A stretch of 64,000 nucleotides of DNA from Sphingobium boeckii. GTDB taxonomy: Bacteria > Pseudomonadota > Alphaproteobacteria > Sphingomonadales > Sphingomonadaceae. Shown here in pieces: positions 9,073 through 17,124 of the stretch. The stretch is taken from positions 558,001 to 622,000 of the forward strand of contig NZ_JACIJC010000002.1 of the NCBI RefSeq assembly GCF_014199215.1. Direction: 5' to 3'. Positions within the stretch are counted from its first letter, which is position 1. Each line of letters opens with the position of its first letter. The notes beneath the pieces were generated by a model that was not told the DNA's origin, did no database searches, and saw nothing but the letters and a program-made list of their open reading frames with translations. The position numbers and the translations under genes were made by a program.

Positions 9073-9947
9073 GCGTCGGCCAGCGCCCAGCGATCGGCAT
9101 CCTCATGCACCACGCCGCGATCCCGAAGGTCGATCAGATGCGCCAGCACCGAGCGGCCCGCCGCGGGAAACAGCCGGGGATCCAGCCCCTTATACATCTG
9201 CTCGACCATCTCCGGCACCATGCCACCGCCCTTTTGCAGCAGGCGCAAGATCTGTCCCTCGCGTTGCTTGCGATGCCCCATCAACCCGCGCACGAAGCGC
9301 TGCGGCTTCGTCACGGGATCGCCATGCGCCGGATAATAGACCGCGTCATCCCGCCCCATGAGTAGATCGAGGCTCGCCATATAGGCGGCCATGTCCCCGT
9401 CAGGCGGCGAGACCACGGTCGTGGACCAACCCATCACATGATCGCCGGTGAACAGCGCCTTCTCCTCTGGCAGAGCAAGGCAAAGATGGTTTGAGGTATG
9501 CCCCGGCGTGGCCAGACCTTTGAGCGTCCAGCCTGGGCCTGATACGGCCTCGCCATCGCCCAGCACCCGATCGGGTGCATAGGATCGATCAAACGAAGCG
9601 TCCGCGCGCGGCCCGCTGTCGTCCAGCACCAGCGGCGCACAGCCGACGATCTCTGCGCCGGTCAGCGCCTTCAGCGGTGCGGCACCCGGGCTGTGATCCC
9701 GGTGGGTATGCGTGCAGACGATATAGGCGATCGTCTCGCCAGGCACCGCTGCCATGATCGCTTCGATATGCGCGGGATCATCGGGGCCGGGATCGATCAC
9801 CGCGACTGAGCCAGCCCCTACGATATAGGTCTGCGTCCCCGAATAAGTGAATGGTCCCGGATTGGGTGCCAACACGCGCCGCACCAGCGGGGTGAGCCGC
9901 ATGGCGTCTCCGGTCGGGAATGCGGCGCTGCCGGGCAAATCGTCCAT
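9069..9947 (-). CDS. MBL-fold metallo-hydrolase, LACTB2-like
   Basis: Metallo-beta-lactamase-fold hydrolase with a complete two-zinc site: THTHRDH (HxHxDH), PGHTSNH, FTGDH and YPAHGDP. A winged-helix-like C-terminal domain (about the last 65 residues) makes it resemble the LACTB2 group, whose human member is an endoribonuclease, and not a secreted beta-lactamase; no signal peptide is present. Starts at 9956, 9992 and 10016 are also in frame; 9947 is chosen because the downstream sequence aligns with the usual family start. It lies downstream of the BlaI/M56 pair and is coupled to DUF4230. Confidence 0.82.
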   Translation of the reverse strand: MDDLPGSAAFPTGDAMRLTPLVRRVLAPNPGPFTYSGTQTYIVGAGSVAVIDPGPDDPAHIEAIMAAVPGETIAYIVCTHTHRDHSPGAAPLKALTGAEIVGCAPLVLDDSGPRADASFDRSYAPDRVLGDGEAVSGPGWTLKGLATPGHTSNHLCLALPEEKALFTGDHVMGWSTTVVSPPDGDMAAYMASLDLLMGRDDAVYYPAHGDPVTKPQRFVRGLMGHRKQREGQILRLLQKGGGMVPEMVEQMYKGLDPRLFPAAGRSVLAHLIDLRDRGVVHEDADRWALADA

Positions 9948-10028
9948 GGTGCCCATTTGGCGATCTATCGCCGCGGAAACAAGATCGATCATGCGCGCCC
10001 GCGCCCATGGACGCACAGCACGCCGATG

Positions 10029-11561
10029 CTATCGAAGGCCCATCACCTCATCTTTCAGGCGCGCGATCTCCCGGTCCATTCCGGCCAGTGCCCTGGTGCG
10101 ATGATCGCGATTGAGCGCGCCGTCTTCCGCCAAGGCCCGACGCGCACTGGTCAGCGCGTCCAGCGTGACCCTGGCGATTTTGGCCTCGCTCATGCCCGCG
10201 CCACAGACCGAGATATACGTGCGCTGCGCTTTTCCGGCTCCACCGCTGACAGCGACGGAGGCCTTGCCATCTCCAGCCTGGCAATCGCCCGGCGTGGAGA
10301 ATGCGAAAGCCCCGGAGCCGTTGGAGACCAACGCCGTGCCGGCCGAATGATCGACCTGCATCCTGCGCATTTCCACCTCGGCAGCGCGGCGCGCCATATC
10401 GGCTGCACGCCGCGCCTGTTCGGCCTGTTTCAGACCCTCTTCCTGGGCTTTGCGGGCGTTCTCCATCCCCGCGTGCATTTCGGCGCTGGCTTCCGGCGGC
10501 CATACGTCCGCGGGCTCGGGCGGCGGCGGCGCAGCCATGGGTTCGAGCGGCTCTGGAGCGATCACCGGCATTGGCGGGGTCGCCATGCCCACCGCTTCGA
10601 CCGCGGGCACGATCACTTTTTCCTTCATTTCACGCCGCATCTCGCGCGTCGTCTCAGCCGCGATCCCGCCCGACGCCGTGGCAATCAGCCCGCCGCCCAC
10701 CAGCATGGCCGCAAGCATCGTTCCCGAAAGCCGGCGCTCACCCCCGCCCCTCATCATCCTCAGCCGCTTCTTGAGTTGATCGCGCGGGTTGAGCGAACAG
10801 GCGGCGACCGGCGTGCGCGTGCAGGCGGATTTCACCAGCGCCAGGCCATAGCTATGGCGCTCCGCTCCGCTGGCCCCCTCCAGCACGATCGCGTCGCACG
10901 CCAGTTCCTGATCGGTGCGGAACGCGCGCCAGGCGCGGTGCGCGAGCGGATTGAACCAGTGGAGCGAGAGCATCGCCAGTGCGAGCAGATTGACCGGAAT
11001 ATCCCCCCGGTCGTGATGGATCGCCTCATGCCGCATCGCCAGCCGCAATTCTTCCGCGCTGTAACGCGTGCGATAATCATGCGGCAGCACGATCCGGGGC
11101 AGGAAGATGCCTGCGGCGAACGGTCCCTCCACCGCCCGGCTCGCACACACCTCGATCCCGCGCACATCCAGTTCAGGCAGATCCGTGCAATCGTCGAGCG
11201 CGGCGCGCACGAAACGCCGATAGGAGATCAGATGCCAGCTCAGATGCACCACGGCCCCGGCAAGCCACAATGCCAGCATAGCCATGAGCCAGGGAAAGGC
11301 CTGCTCAGCCGGCACCGCGCCCATCGGCTCGCCCCCAGGGACGGCGAAAGCGGAAATGTCCACGATCACCGGGATGTGCGCCAGCGGCGGCGGACCAAAG
11401 CTCTCTGGAAGCGGCGGCAGGATCATCCGCAGCGCGGGCAGCAGCCACAGGAGATAAGCGATGCGCGCGCCGAACCGGGTCGCCACGCGATCCCGCACCA
11501 AAAGCACCAGCCCCATCAGCAGTGTCGACGCGATCAGCGTTTCCAAGATCCAGCCGGTCAT
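10029..11561 (-). CDS. M56-family (BlaR1/MecR1-like) membrane metalloprotease
   Basis: A 510-residue integral membrane protease. Four hydrophobic segments lie in the first 300 residues, the zinc motif HEAIH (in LAMRHEAIHHDRGD) marks the gluzincin active site, and a second block around HRAWRAFRTDQELACDA supplies the downstream ligand. After the last membrane span comes a Pro-rich stretch, then an Ala/Arg/Glu-rich probable coiled coil (roughly residues 360-410) and a C-terminal domain. This is not the penicillin-binding sensor domain of true BlaR1, so the signal sensed is probably different. The start overlaps the blaI-like stop (ATGA). Confidence 0.87.
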   Translation of the reverse strand: MTGWILETLIASTLLMGLVLLVRDRVATRFGARIAYLLWLLPALRMILPPLPESFGPPPLAHIPVIVDISAFAVPGGEPMGAVPAEQAFPWLMAMLALWLAGAVVHLSWHLISYRRFVRAALDDCTDLPELDVRGIEVCASRAVEGPFAAGIFLPRIVLPHDYRTRYSAEELRLAMRHEAIHHDRGDIPVNLLALAMLSLHWFNPLAHRAWRAFRTDQELACDAIVLEGASGAERHSYGLALVKSACTRTPVAACSLNPRDQLKKRLRMMRGGGERRLSGTMLAAMLVGGGLIATASGGIAAETTREMRREMKEKVIVPAVEAVGMATPPMPVIAPEPLEPMAAPPPPEPADVWPPEASAEMHAGMENARKAQEEGLKQAEQARRAADMARRAAEVEMRRMQVDHSAGTALVSNGSGAFAFSTPGDCQAGDGKASVAVSGGAGKAQRTYISVCGAGMSEAKIARVTLDALTSARRALAEDGALNRDHRTRALAGMDREIARLKDEVMGLR

Positions 11562-11926
11562 GACTTGAGCGCCTTCAGCAGCGCTTCGATCTCGGCGATG
11601 TCGGCATCGGTCAATTCATCGCGTTCGGCCAGATGCGCCACCAGCGGCGTGATCCGTCCGCCAAACAACCGGTCCACCAGCCGCCGCGATTCGGTGGAAA
11701 CATAATCCTCGCGGGCCACGGCGGGGCGATAGAGATAACGGCGCCCTTCCTCTTCATAAGCGAGCACACCCTTGCCAAGAAGACGGGACAGCATGGTTTT
11801 CACCGTGCGGTCGGACCATCCCCGCGCGGGATCGATGCGCTGATGAACGTCGGCGGCCGTTAACGGCGCTTCATCCCAAAGCACTTCCATCACGGCATGT
11901 TCGGCGTCGCTGATCCGTTCGGTCAT
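11558..11926 (-). CDS. BlaI/MecI/CopY-family transcriptional repressor
   Basis: Winged-helix repressor of about 122 residues beginning MTERISDAEHAVMEVLW. The recognition region DRTVKTMLSRLLGKGVL and the wing YEEEGRRYLYRPAV are typical of BlaI/MecI. In that family the partner membrane protease leads to repressor cleavage. The start at 11926 has GGGAGGGA 7-8 bases upstream and is preferred over 11947. A consensus-like operator (TACA-N2-TGTA) lies about 35 bases upstream, so autoregulation of the blaI-M56-MBL-DUF4230 unit is likely. Confidence 0.9.
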   Translation of the reverse strand: MTERISDAEHAVMEVLWDEAPLTAADVHQRIDPARGWSDRTVKTMLSRLLGKGVLAYEEEGRRYLYRPAVAREDYVSTESRRLVDRLFGGRITPLVAHLAERDELTDADIAEIEALLKALKS

Positions 11927-11960
11927 GTGCTGGTCCCTCCCTGGCAACAGCGTTTCCTTA

Positions 11961-11978
11961 CGATTACAGATGTAGTCG
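11961..11978. promoter_or_regulatory. candidate BlaI operator
   Basis: The 18-base CGATTACAGATGTAGTCG is a near-perfect inverted repeat centred on TACA-GA-TGTA, the core recognised by BlaI/MecI repressors. It lies 35 bases upstream of the blaI-like start, in the gap shared with the divergent Sel1 gene, where it would overlap the repressor's promoter. Confidence 0.8.
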
Positions 11979-12277
11979 TGGATCGCTGAACAGTCAATGA
12001 ACGGACCGACAGGCGGGATTGTCGGGGAATTTTACAGAATTGGTTCATGGTTAAAATCGGTCAACCATCGTATCCCGCGCAATCTGCCGCCTGAGCAAAT
12101 TGGCACGCACCCTGCATCTCTCTGAAGCATACACGGTTTCCTTTCCGTGATCCCTTCAGAGCGGGGGCCGGCATTTCCCTGGTAAGACATGCCGCCCCCG
12201 CTCGCCCCGGATTTCCAGCCCTCCACGCGCCCCAACATTGACAGCCCGGATGGCGCGCGCTTGTATCGACGGCGGAC
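11979..12277. other. intergenic region with a long hairpin at 12159-12203
   Basis: Divergent promoter region between the blaI-like gene and the Sel1 gene. Bases 12159-12174 and 12189-12203 form a 15-bp GC-rich stem with one bulged C (GAGCGGGGGC...GCCCCCGCTC) and a 14-base loop. No T run follows, so it is not an ordinary intrinsic terminator; a leader structure or protein site is possible. Nothing else in the stretch is recognisable. Confidence 0.5.
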
Positions 12278-12781
12278 ATGATGACATCACATCGCCTCCT
12301 GCTCCTGCCAGTCGCGCTTCTCGCCATGGCGCAAGGGCCCGACCCGACGCGGATCTCCTCAGCCTCTCCGCTGGAAACGCTGCAAACGCTCGCGGGCGCG
12401 GGTGACGCCGCCGCGATGTTCTACCTGGGTGTAAAATATTCCGACGGCAACGGTGTCGCGAAGGACGAGGCCGAAGCGCTGCGCTGGTTTCGCGCGGTGG
12501 CGGAAAAGGGCCATGTCGGCGCTATGCTCAATATCGGCAATCGCTATTACCATGGCAATGGCGCGCCCGTGGACCGGGCCGAGGCCGCCAAATGGTTTCT
12601 GCGCGCAGCAAAGGCCGGCAATCCCGGTGCCATGTACAATCTGGCGATTGCCTATGCCGGCGGTCAGGGCGTCATCAAAAGCGAGACCGACGCGGTCAAA
12701 TGGTTCAGAGCCGCCGCAGCCAAGGGCAATGAGCGCGCCAAGGCGGCGCTGCTGAGCCGGGGGTTGGCGCTGGAGGAGTAA
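12278..12781 (+). CDS. Sel1-repeat (TPR-like) secreted protein
   Basis: A 167-residue protein with a signal peptide (hydrophobic residues 6-17) and three consecutive Sel1-like repeats of about 36 residues, each with the G-x-A-x-A-M-x-x-L/I and A-x-x-W/F patterns (GDAAAMFYLGVKYSDGNGV, GHVGAMLNIGNRYYHGNGA, GNPGAMYNLAIAYAGGQGV). Such alpha-solenoids mediate protein contacts in the periplasm or at the membrane; the partner is unknown. Two adjacent ATGs start the gene. It is divergent from the blaI-like operon and convergent with grxD. Confidence 0.85.
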   Translation: MMTSHRLLLLPVALLAMAQGPDPTRISSASPLETLQTLAGAGDAAAMFYLGVKYSDGNGVAKDEAEALRWFRAVAEKGHVGAMLNIGNRYYHGNGAPVDRAEAAKWFLRAAKAGNPGAMYNLAIAYAGGQGVIKSETDAVKWFRAAAAKGNERAKAALLSRGLALEE

Positions 12782-12820
12782 GCCTGGGCTTGGAGGAATA
12801 AGCGAAAGATCGCACCCTCA

Positions 12821-12898
12821 TCCGTTTGTCCCGAGCGAAGTCGAGGGACGGGTCACCGGCAAAGTGCGTGTCTCGACTTCGCTCGACATGAGCGGATT
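12821..12898. repeat. dispersed inverted-repeat element, family 1 copy A
   Basis: The left arm TCCGTTTGTCCCGAGCGAAG continues into TCGAGGGACG; the right arm (12868-12897) is its imperfect inverse complement with TCTCGACTTCGCTCGACATG. It lies between the convergent Sel1 and grxD genes. The same family occurs at 20189-20271 and 52639-52713. Confidence 0.8.
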
Positions 12899-12905
12899 TG
12901 TAGGT

Positions 12906-13238
12906 TTAACCCGCCTGCGCGGCACCCTTGCCCGCAAACAATGTATGCAGCTCGCCCGCTTCATACATTTCCATCATGATATCCGATCCGCCGACGAATT
13001 CGCCGTTCACATAAAGCTGCGGAATCGTGGGCCAATCCGAATATTCCTTTATCCCCTGGCGGATGCCCTGATCCTGAAGCACGTCCACCGTCTCATAATC
13101 CGCGCCGAGATGATCGAGGATGGAGATGGCGCGGCTGGAAAAGCCGCATTGCGGGAAAAGCGGCGTGCCTTTCATGAACAGCAGAACATGATTGGCTTTC
13201 ACCAATTCGTCGATCCGGGCCTGTGCGTCGTCGCTCAT
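12906..13238 (-). CDS. grxD: monothiol glutaredoxin, Grx4 family
   Basis: [2Fe-2S] cluster carrier of 110 residues. It carries the monothiol CGFS site at 31-34, the FMKGTP motif before it, the WPTIPQLYVNGEFVGG segment with the cis-proline, and GG-SD for glutathione binding. The bolA gene lies 12 bases upstream in the same direction; Grx4 and BolA form a cluster-bridged heterodimer in iron-sulfur trafficking, so the pairing supports both calls. Confidence 0.95.
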   Translation of the reverse strand: MSDDAQARIDELVKANHVLLFMKGTPLFPQCGFSSRAISILDHLGADYETVDVLQDQGIRQGIKEYSDWPTIPQLYVNGEFVGGSDIMMEMYEAGELHTLFAGKGAAQAG

Positions 13239-13250
13239 CTTGAAAACTCC

Positions 13251-13484
13251 TTATTCCGGCGCGACGGTGGTCAATTGCAGCGCGTGAAGCACGCCGCCCA
13301 TCCGTCCGCCCAGCGCGGCATAAACCGCCTGATGCTGTTTCACGCGGGGCATTCCCCGAAAAGCGGCGCTGGTCACGCGCGCCGCATAATGATCGCCGTC
13401 GCCCGCCAGATCGGTGATCTCCACCGCGGCGTCGGGTATAGCCGCGACGATCATCGCCTCGATGTCTTCAGCGGCCATCGGCAT
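13251..13484 (-). CDS. bolA: BolA-family protein
   Basis: A 77-residue BolA fold protein with the helix-turn-helix-like FRGMPRVKQHQAVYAAL segment, including the conserved histidine region (VKQHQ) that ligates the Grx-bridged cluster. It sits between DUF1476 (two-base gap) and grxD, forming a three-gene DUF1476-bolA-grxD unit. It is of the BolA2/YrbA-like short type; the exact subtype is uncertain. Confidence 0.88.
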   Translation of the reverse strand: MPMAAEDIEAMIVAAIPDAAVEITDLAGDGDHYAARVTSAAFRGMPRVKQHQAVYAALGGRMGGVLHALQLTTVAPE

Positions 13485-13486
13485 GA

Positions 13487-13810
13487 TTATTGCGCCTCGA
13501 TAAACTGGCGGCGCGCTTCCACCATCTTTTCGACCAGCGCATTGCGCACCGTACTGTCATCGGTATCGACGCCAGCCGAGGTCAGATCGCCAAGCAGCTT
13601 ACGGATCACGTCCTCGTCACCCGCCTCTTCGAAATCGGCCTGCACCACCGCCTTGGCATAAGCGTCGGTTTCTTCCGCCGTCAGCCCCATTTTCTCCGCA
13701 GCCCATTGCCCGAGCAGACGATTGCGCCGCGCGGTGAGCTTGAATTGCAGCTCTTCATCACGGGCGAACTGGGTTTCGAAAGCGCGTTCACGGTCGTTGA
13801 AGCTGGTCAT
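13487..13810 (-). CDS. DUF1476 protein (F1-ATPase inhibitor zeta subunit-like)
   Basis: A 107-residue, highly charged helical protein beginning MTSFNDRERAFETQFARDEE, the conserved N-terminus of DUF1476. Its Paracoccus member is the zeta subunit that inhibits the F1-ATPase from alphaproteobacteria, with the N-terminal segment acting as the inhibitory part. ARRNRLLGQWAAEKMGL is also strongly conserved. It is first in the unit with bolA and grxD. Whether it inhibits ATPase here is inferred from family. Confidence 0.88.
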   Translation of the reverse strand: MTSFNDRERAFETQFARDEELQFKLTARRNRLLGQWAAEKMGLTAEETDAYAKAVVQADFEEAGDEDVIRKLLGDLTSAGVDTDDSTVRNALVEKMVEARRQFIEAQ

Positions 13811-13877
13811 TGGCGGTCCTTATCGTTGGTCGGAGCAGAAATAGGGACCATCGCTGCAATCCGCAACGGTGCGCGCA

Positions 13878-14879
13878 TCATTCAGCGACGGTAACGACCA
13901 GTTTTCCTATCACATCGCGTGCGGCCATCTTGGCGATCGCGTCCCCGCCGCGCTCCAGCGGGAAGGTTTGCGTCACGCGCGGATTGATCTGCCCACCCTG
14001 CCACAGCCGGAAAAGCCGCGCCACATGGGCCTTATTGGCCTCTGGATCACGCGCGGCGAACGCGCCCCAGAACACCCCGCAAACGTCGCAGCTCTTGAGC
14101 AAGGTCAGGTTGAGCGGCAACCGCGGGATGCCCGCGGGAAAACCGACCACCAGATAGCGGCCTTCCCACGCGATAGAGCGCAGCGCGGGTTCGCAATAGT
14201 CCCCGCCAACGGGATCGTAGATCACATCCGCCCCGCCCGGCCCCAAGGCCGCCTTGAACGATTCCGCCAGCGCCTTGGACTGATCCTTGTCGAATGGCCC
14301 CCGGCCATAGATCACCACATCGTCCGCGCCCGCATCACGCGCGGCCTGCGCCTTGGCTTCGGACGAGACGGCGGCGATCACGCGCGCGCCGAAGGCCTTG
14401 CCCAGTTCGATCGCCGCCAGCCCGACGCCGCCTGCCGCGCCCAGCACCAGCAGCGTCTCGCCTTCCTTCAATTTACCGCGATCGACCAGCGCGTGGATCG
14501 TGGTGGCATAGGTGAGCAACAGTGCCGATCCCTCGACGAAACTGCGCTCATCGGGCAAGCGGAAGGCGCTGCTGGCGGGGATGACGAGCTTTTCGACCAT
14601 GCCGCCGGAGCCGGCCGTGGCGATGATCCGATCGCCGCGCGACCATCCGGTCACGCCCGCGCCCACCGCCTCCACCACACCGGCGATCTCGGCGCCCGGC
14701 GAAAAGGGGCGCGGCGGTTTGAACTGATATTTGTCTTCGATGATCAGCACATCGGGATAATTGACCGAACATGCCTTGACCGCGATCAGCAAGTCTCCGG
14801 GGCCGGCAACGGGATCGGCAATATCCTCGACAACCAGCGTTTCGGGTCCGCCAACGGCTTTAGACAGCAAGGCTTTCAT
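13878..14879 (-). CDS. NADPH:quinone oxidoreductase-like (zinc-independent MDR family)
   Basis: Medium-chain dehydrogenase/reductase of 333 residues without the structural-zinc cysteines of alcohol dehydrogenases. The nucleotide-binding GAAGGVG motif is at 147-153, and [13 protein letters not shown] near 61-73 is typical of QOR2-type enzymes. The start at 14879 has GGAGAGA upstream and lies 20 bases inside the end of leuD, so it is the last gene of the leuC-micropeptide-leuD run. The natural substrate is unknown. Confidence 0.88.
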   Translation of the reverse strand: MKALLSKAVGGPETLVVEDIADPVAGPGDLLIAVKACSVNYPDVLIIEDKYQFKPPRPFSPGAEIAGVVEAVGAGVTGWSRGDRIIATAGSGGMVEKLVIPASSAFRLPDERSFVEGSALLLTYATTIHALVDRGKLKEGETLLVLGAAGGVGLAAIELGKAFGARVIAAVSSEAKAQAARDAGADDVVIYGRGPFDKDQSKALAESFKAALGPGGADVIYDPVGGDYCEPALRSIAWEGRYLVVGFPAGIPRLPLNLTLLKSCDVCGVFWGAFAARDPEANKAHVARLFRLWQGGQINPRVTQTFPLERGGDAIAKMAARDVIGKLVVTVAE

Positions 14880-15471
14880 GCGATTTCTCTCCAGACACCC
14901 ATGGCCGCTCGCTGGCGACCTTTTTTTCATAGGATGCAATATGCGCATCGCTCGTCAAAGTCAGGCCGATTTCATCGAGTCCGTTGATCAGGCATTGCTT
15001 GCGGAAAGGATCGATCTCGAAGGTGAAGCGATCCTGGAACGGCGTGGTTACCGTCTGGCTGTCCAGATCGACATGGATCGGATCGGTCTGCGCCACCTCG
15101 AGCAGCCGATCGACCGCCTCCTGCGGCAGCACCACGGTCAGGATGCCGTTCTTGAAGGCGTTGCTCGAATATATATCGGAAAAGCTCGGCGCGATCACCG
15201 CCCTGATGCCCATATCGAGCATAGCCCAGGCGGCATGTTCGCGGCTCGATCCGCAGCCGAAATTGTCGCCCGCGATCACGATCGGTGCACCGGCATAGGC
15301 CGGATTGTCGAACACATTATCCGGATCCTGGCGCAGCGCCTCGAACGCGCCCACGCCAAGACCGGAGCGGCTGATCGTCTTCAGCCAGTCCGCCGCGATG
15401 ATCATATCGGTATCGACATTCTTCAGGCCCAGCGGATAAGCCTTGCCTTCGATGACGGACACGGGCTCCAT
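14860..15471 (-). CDS. leuD: 3-isopropylmalate dehydratase small subunit
   Basis: Swivelling-domain subunit of isopropylmalate isomerase (leucine synthesis), 203 residues. Family marks are [14 protein letters not shown] near the N-terminus, the [17 protein letters not shown] active-site loop, and [19 protein letters not shown]. Its ATG shares the A with the TAA stop of a small gene (15471-15611) between it and leuC, so the two are coupled. The 3' end overlaps the oxidoreductase start by 20 bases. Confidence 0.97.
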   Translation of the reverse strand: MEPVSVIEGKAYPLGLKNVDTDMIIAADWLKTISRSGLGVGAFEALRQDPDNVFDNPAYAGAPIVIAGDNFGCGSSREHAAWAMLDMGIRAVIAPSFSDIYSSNAFKNGILTVVLPQEAVDRLLEVAQTDPIHVDLDSQTVTTPFQDRFTFEIDPFRKQCLINGLDEIGLTLTSDAHIASYEKKVASERPWVSGEKSHESLAV

Positions 15472-15611
15472 TATCGCTTGCTCTCCGGCGTTGCCGGCTG
15501 CTCGGCGCTGTCGGCCTGTTCAGACCGCGGCGCAGATTTCGCCATCGCCGCATAGGCCGCCACGCCACTCAGGATCGCGCCGCCGAACAGCAATACCATC
15601 ACCCGTTTCAT
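15471..15611 (-). CDS. 46-residue single-span membrane peptide between leuC and leuD
   Basis: Short gene read [20 protein letters not shown] at its start: a basic N-terminus, one hydrophobic helix (residues 4-23), then a polar Ser/Glu/Pro-rich tail ending ESKR. Supported by a ribosome site (GGGGAG, 7 bases before the ATG), by position one base after the leuC stop, and by a TAATG overlap with leuD. It looks like a real, translationally coupled gene. Function unknown; it could be a membrane tether or simply a coupling cistron. Confidence 0.7.
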   Translation of the reverse strand: MKRVMVLLFGGAILSGVAAYAAMAKSAPRSEQADSAEQPATPESKR

Positions 15612-15612
15612 A

Positions 15613-17049
15613 TCATTCGCTCCCCAAAAGTTCGCGCACATCCGTCAGCCGCCCGGTCACCGCCGCCGCCGCCGCCATGGCGGGCGAGAGCAGATGGGTC
15701 CGTGCACCGGGGCCTTGCCGCCCCATGAAATTGCGGTTCGATGTCGAGGCGCAGCGTTCGCCCGCTGGCACCTTGTCCGGGTTCATGCCGAGACAGGCCG
15801 AACAGCCCGGCTCGCGCCATTCGAAGCCGGCATCGATGAAGATGCGGTCCAGCCCCTCGCGCTCCGCCTCGGCCTTTACCAGGCCGGAGCCGGGCACCAC
15901 CAGCGCCTGCTTCACGCCCGCGGCGATGTGCTTGCCGCGCAGCACATGCGCCGCGGCGCGCAGATCTTCGATCCGGCTGTTGGTGCAGCTTCCGATGAAG
16001 ATGTTCTCCACCGCCACATCCTGCATCCGCTGCCCGGCCTCAAGCCCCATATAGGCCAGAGACTTGGCCGCCGCATCGCGCTTCGAAGCATCCTCGAAGC
16101 TCGCGGGATCGGGCACCACGCCGGTCACGGGAACAACATCCTCGGGGCTGGTGCCCCATGTGACATTGGGCACGATGTCCGCGGCGTCGAGCAGCACCAC
16201 TTTGTCATACCGCGCGCCCGCGTCGCTTGGCAGCGTCTTCCACCAGGCCACGGCCTCATCCCATGCAGCGCCCTTGGGAGCCATCGGCCGGCCTTTCAGA
16301 TAGGCATATGTCTTGTCGTCAGGCGCGATCAGGCCGGAGCGCGCGCCATGTTCGATCGCCATGTTCGAAATGGTCAGACGCCCTTCGATCGACATGTCGC
16401 GGATCACCGAACCGGTATATTCCACCACATAGCCAGTGCCGCCCGCCGCGCCCAACTTGCCCACGATCGCCAGGATCACATCCTTGGGCGATACGCCGAA
16501 GCCCAAGGTGCCATCGACCCGGATTTCCATCGACTTGGATTGCTTGAGCATCAAAGTCTGCGTGGCGAGCACATGCTCCACCTCGCTCGTGCCGATGCCG
16601 AACGCCAGCGAACCCAGCGCGCCATGCGCGGCCGTGTGACTGTCGCCGCACACCATCGTCGTGCCCGGGAGGGTGAAGCCCTGTTCCGGCCCCACGACAT
16701 GCACGATGCCCTGTTCGATATCGGTCGCGCCGATATAACGGATGCCGAATGCCGGCGCATTGGCTTCCAAAGCCTCAAGCTGCTGCGCCGACATCTTGTC
16801 GAGGATCGGCAGGCGGTTGCCCGCCGCATCACGCCGCGCCGTGGTCGGCAGGTTGTGATCGGGCACCGCAAGCGTCAGATCCGGCCGGCGCACCGTCCGC
16901 CCCGCCGCACGAAGCCCTTCGAACGCTTGCGGGCTGGTCACTTCATGCACCAGATGCCGGTCGATATAGATCAGGCAGGTGCCATCATCGCGCCGTTCGA
17001 CGACATGCGCGTTCCAGATTTTCTCGTAGAGGGTTTGTTGCTTGCTCAT
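15613..17049 (-). CDS. leuC: 3-isopropylmalate dehydratase large subunit
   Basis: Aconitase-family catalytic subunit, 478 residues, binding a [4Fe-4S] cluster through the cysteine in FIGSCTNSR and the pair in [41 protein letters not shown] is the diagnostic substrate and cluster region. It works with LeuD to isomerise 2- to 3-isopropylmalate. First gene of the leuC-peptide-leuD-oxidoreductase unit. leuA and leuB are not in the window. Confidence 0.97.
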   Translation of the reverse strand: MSKQQTLYEKIWNAHVVERRDDGTCLIYIDRHLVHEVTSPQAFEGLRAAGRTVRRPDLTLAVPDHNLPTTARRDAAGNRLPILDKMSAQQLEALEANAPAFGIRYIGATDIEQGIVHVVGPEQGFTLPGTTMVCGDSHTAAHGALGSLAFGIGTSEVEHVLATQTLMLKQSKSMEIRVDGTLGFGVSPKDVILAIVGKLGAAGGTGYVVEYTGSVIRDMSIEGRLTISNMAIEHGARSGLIAPDDKTYAYLKGRPMAPKGAAWDEAVAWWKTLPSDAGARYDKVVLLDAADIVPNVTWGTSPEDVVPVTGVVPDPASFEDASKRDAAAKSLAYMGLEAGQRMQDVAVENIFIGSCTNSRIEDLRAAAHVLRGKHIAAGVKQALVVPGSGLVKAEAEREGLDRIFIDAGFEWREPGCSACLGMNPDKVPAGERCASTSNRNFMGRQGPGARTHLLSPAMAAAAAVTGRLTDVRELLGSE

Positions 17050-17124
17050 GGGTCAAGGCCCATAGCGCCATTGCTCACGTCAGCGGAAGCGCGAAGTGCG
17101 CAACTTTCTTGCACAATGGATAGT

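Noticed and set aside
9957..11705. 582-residue frame antisense to the M56 protease
   Set aside because: Composition is that of a shadow and it opposes a gene with an HExxH motif and an operator-linked partner.
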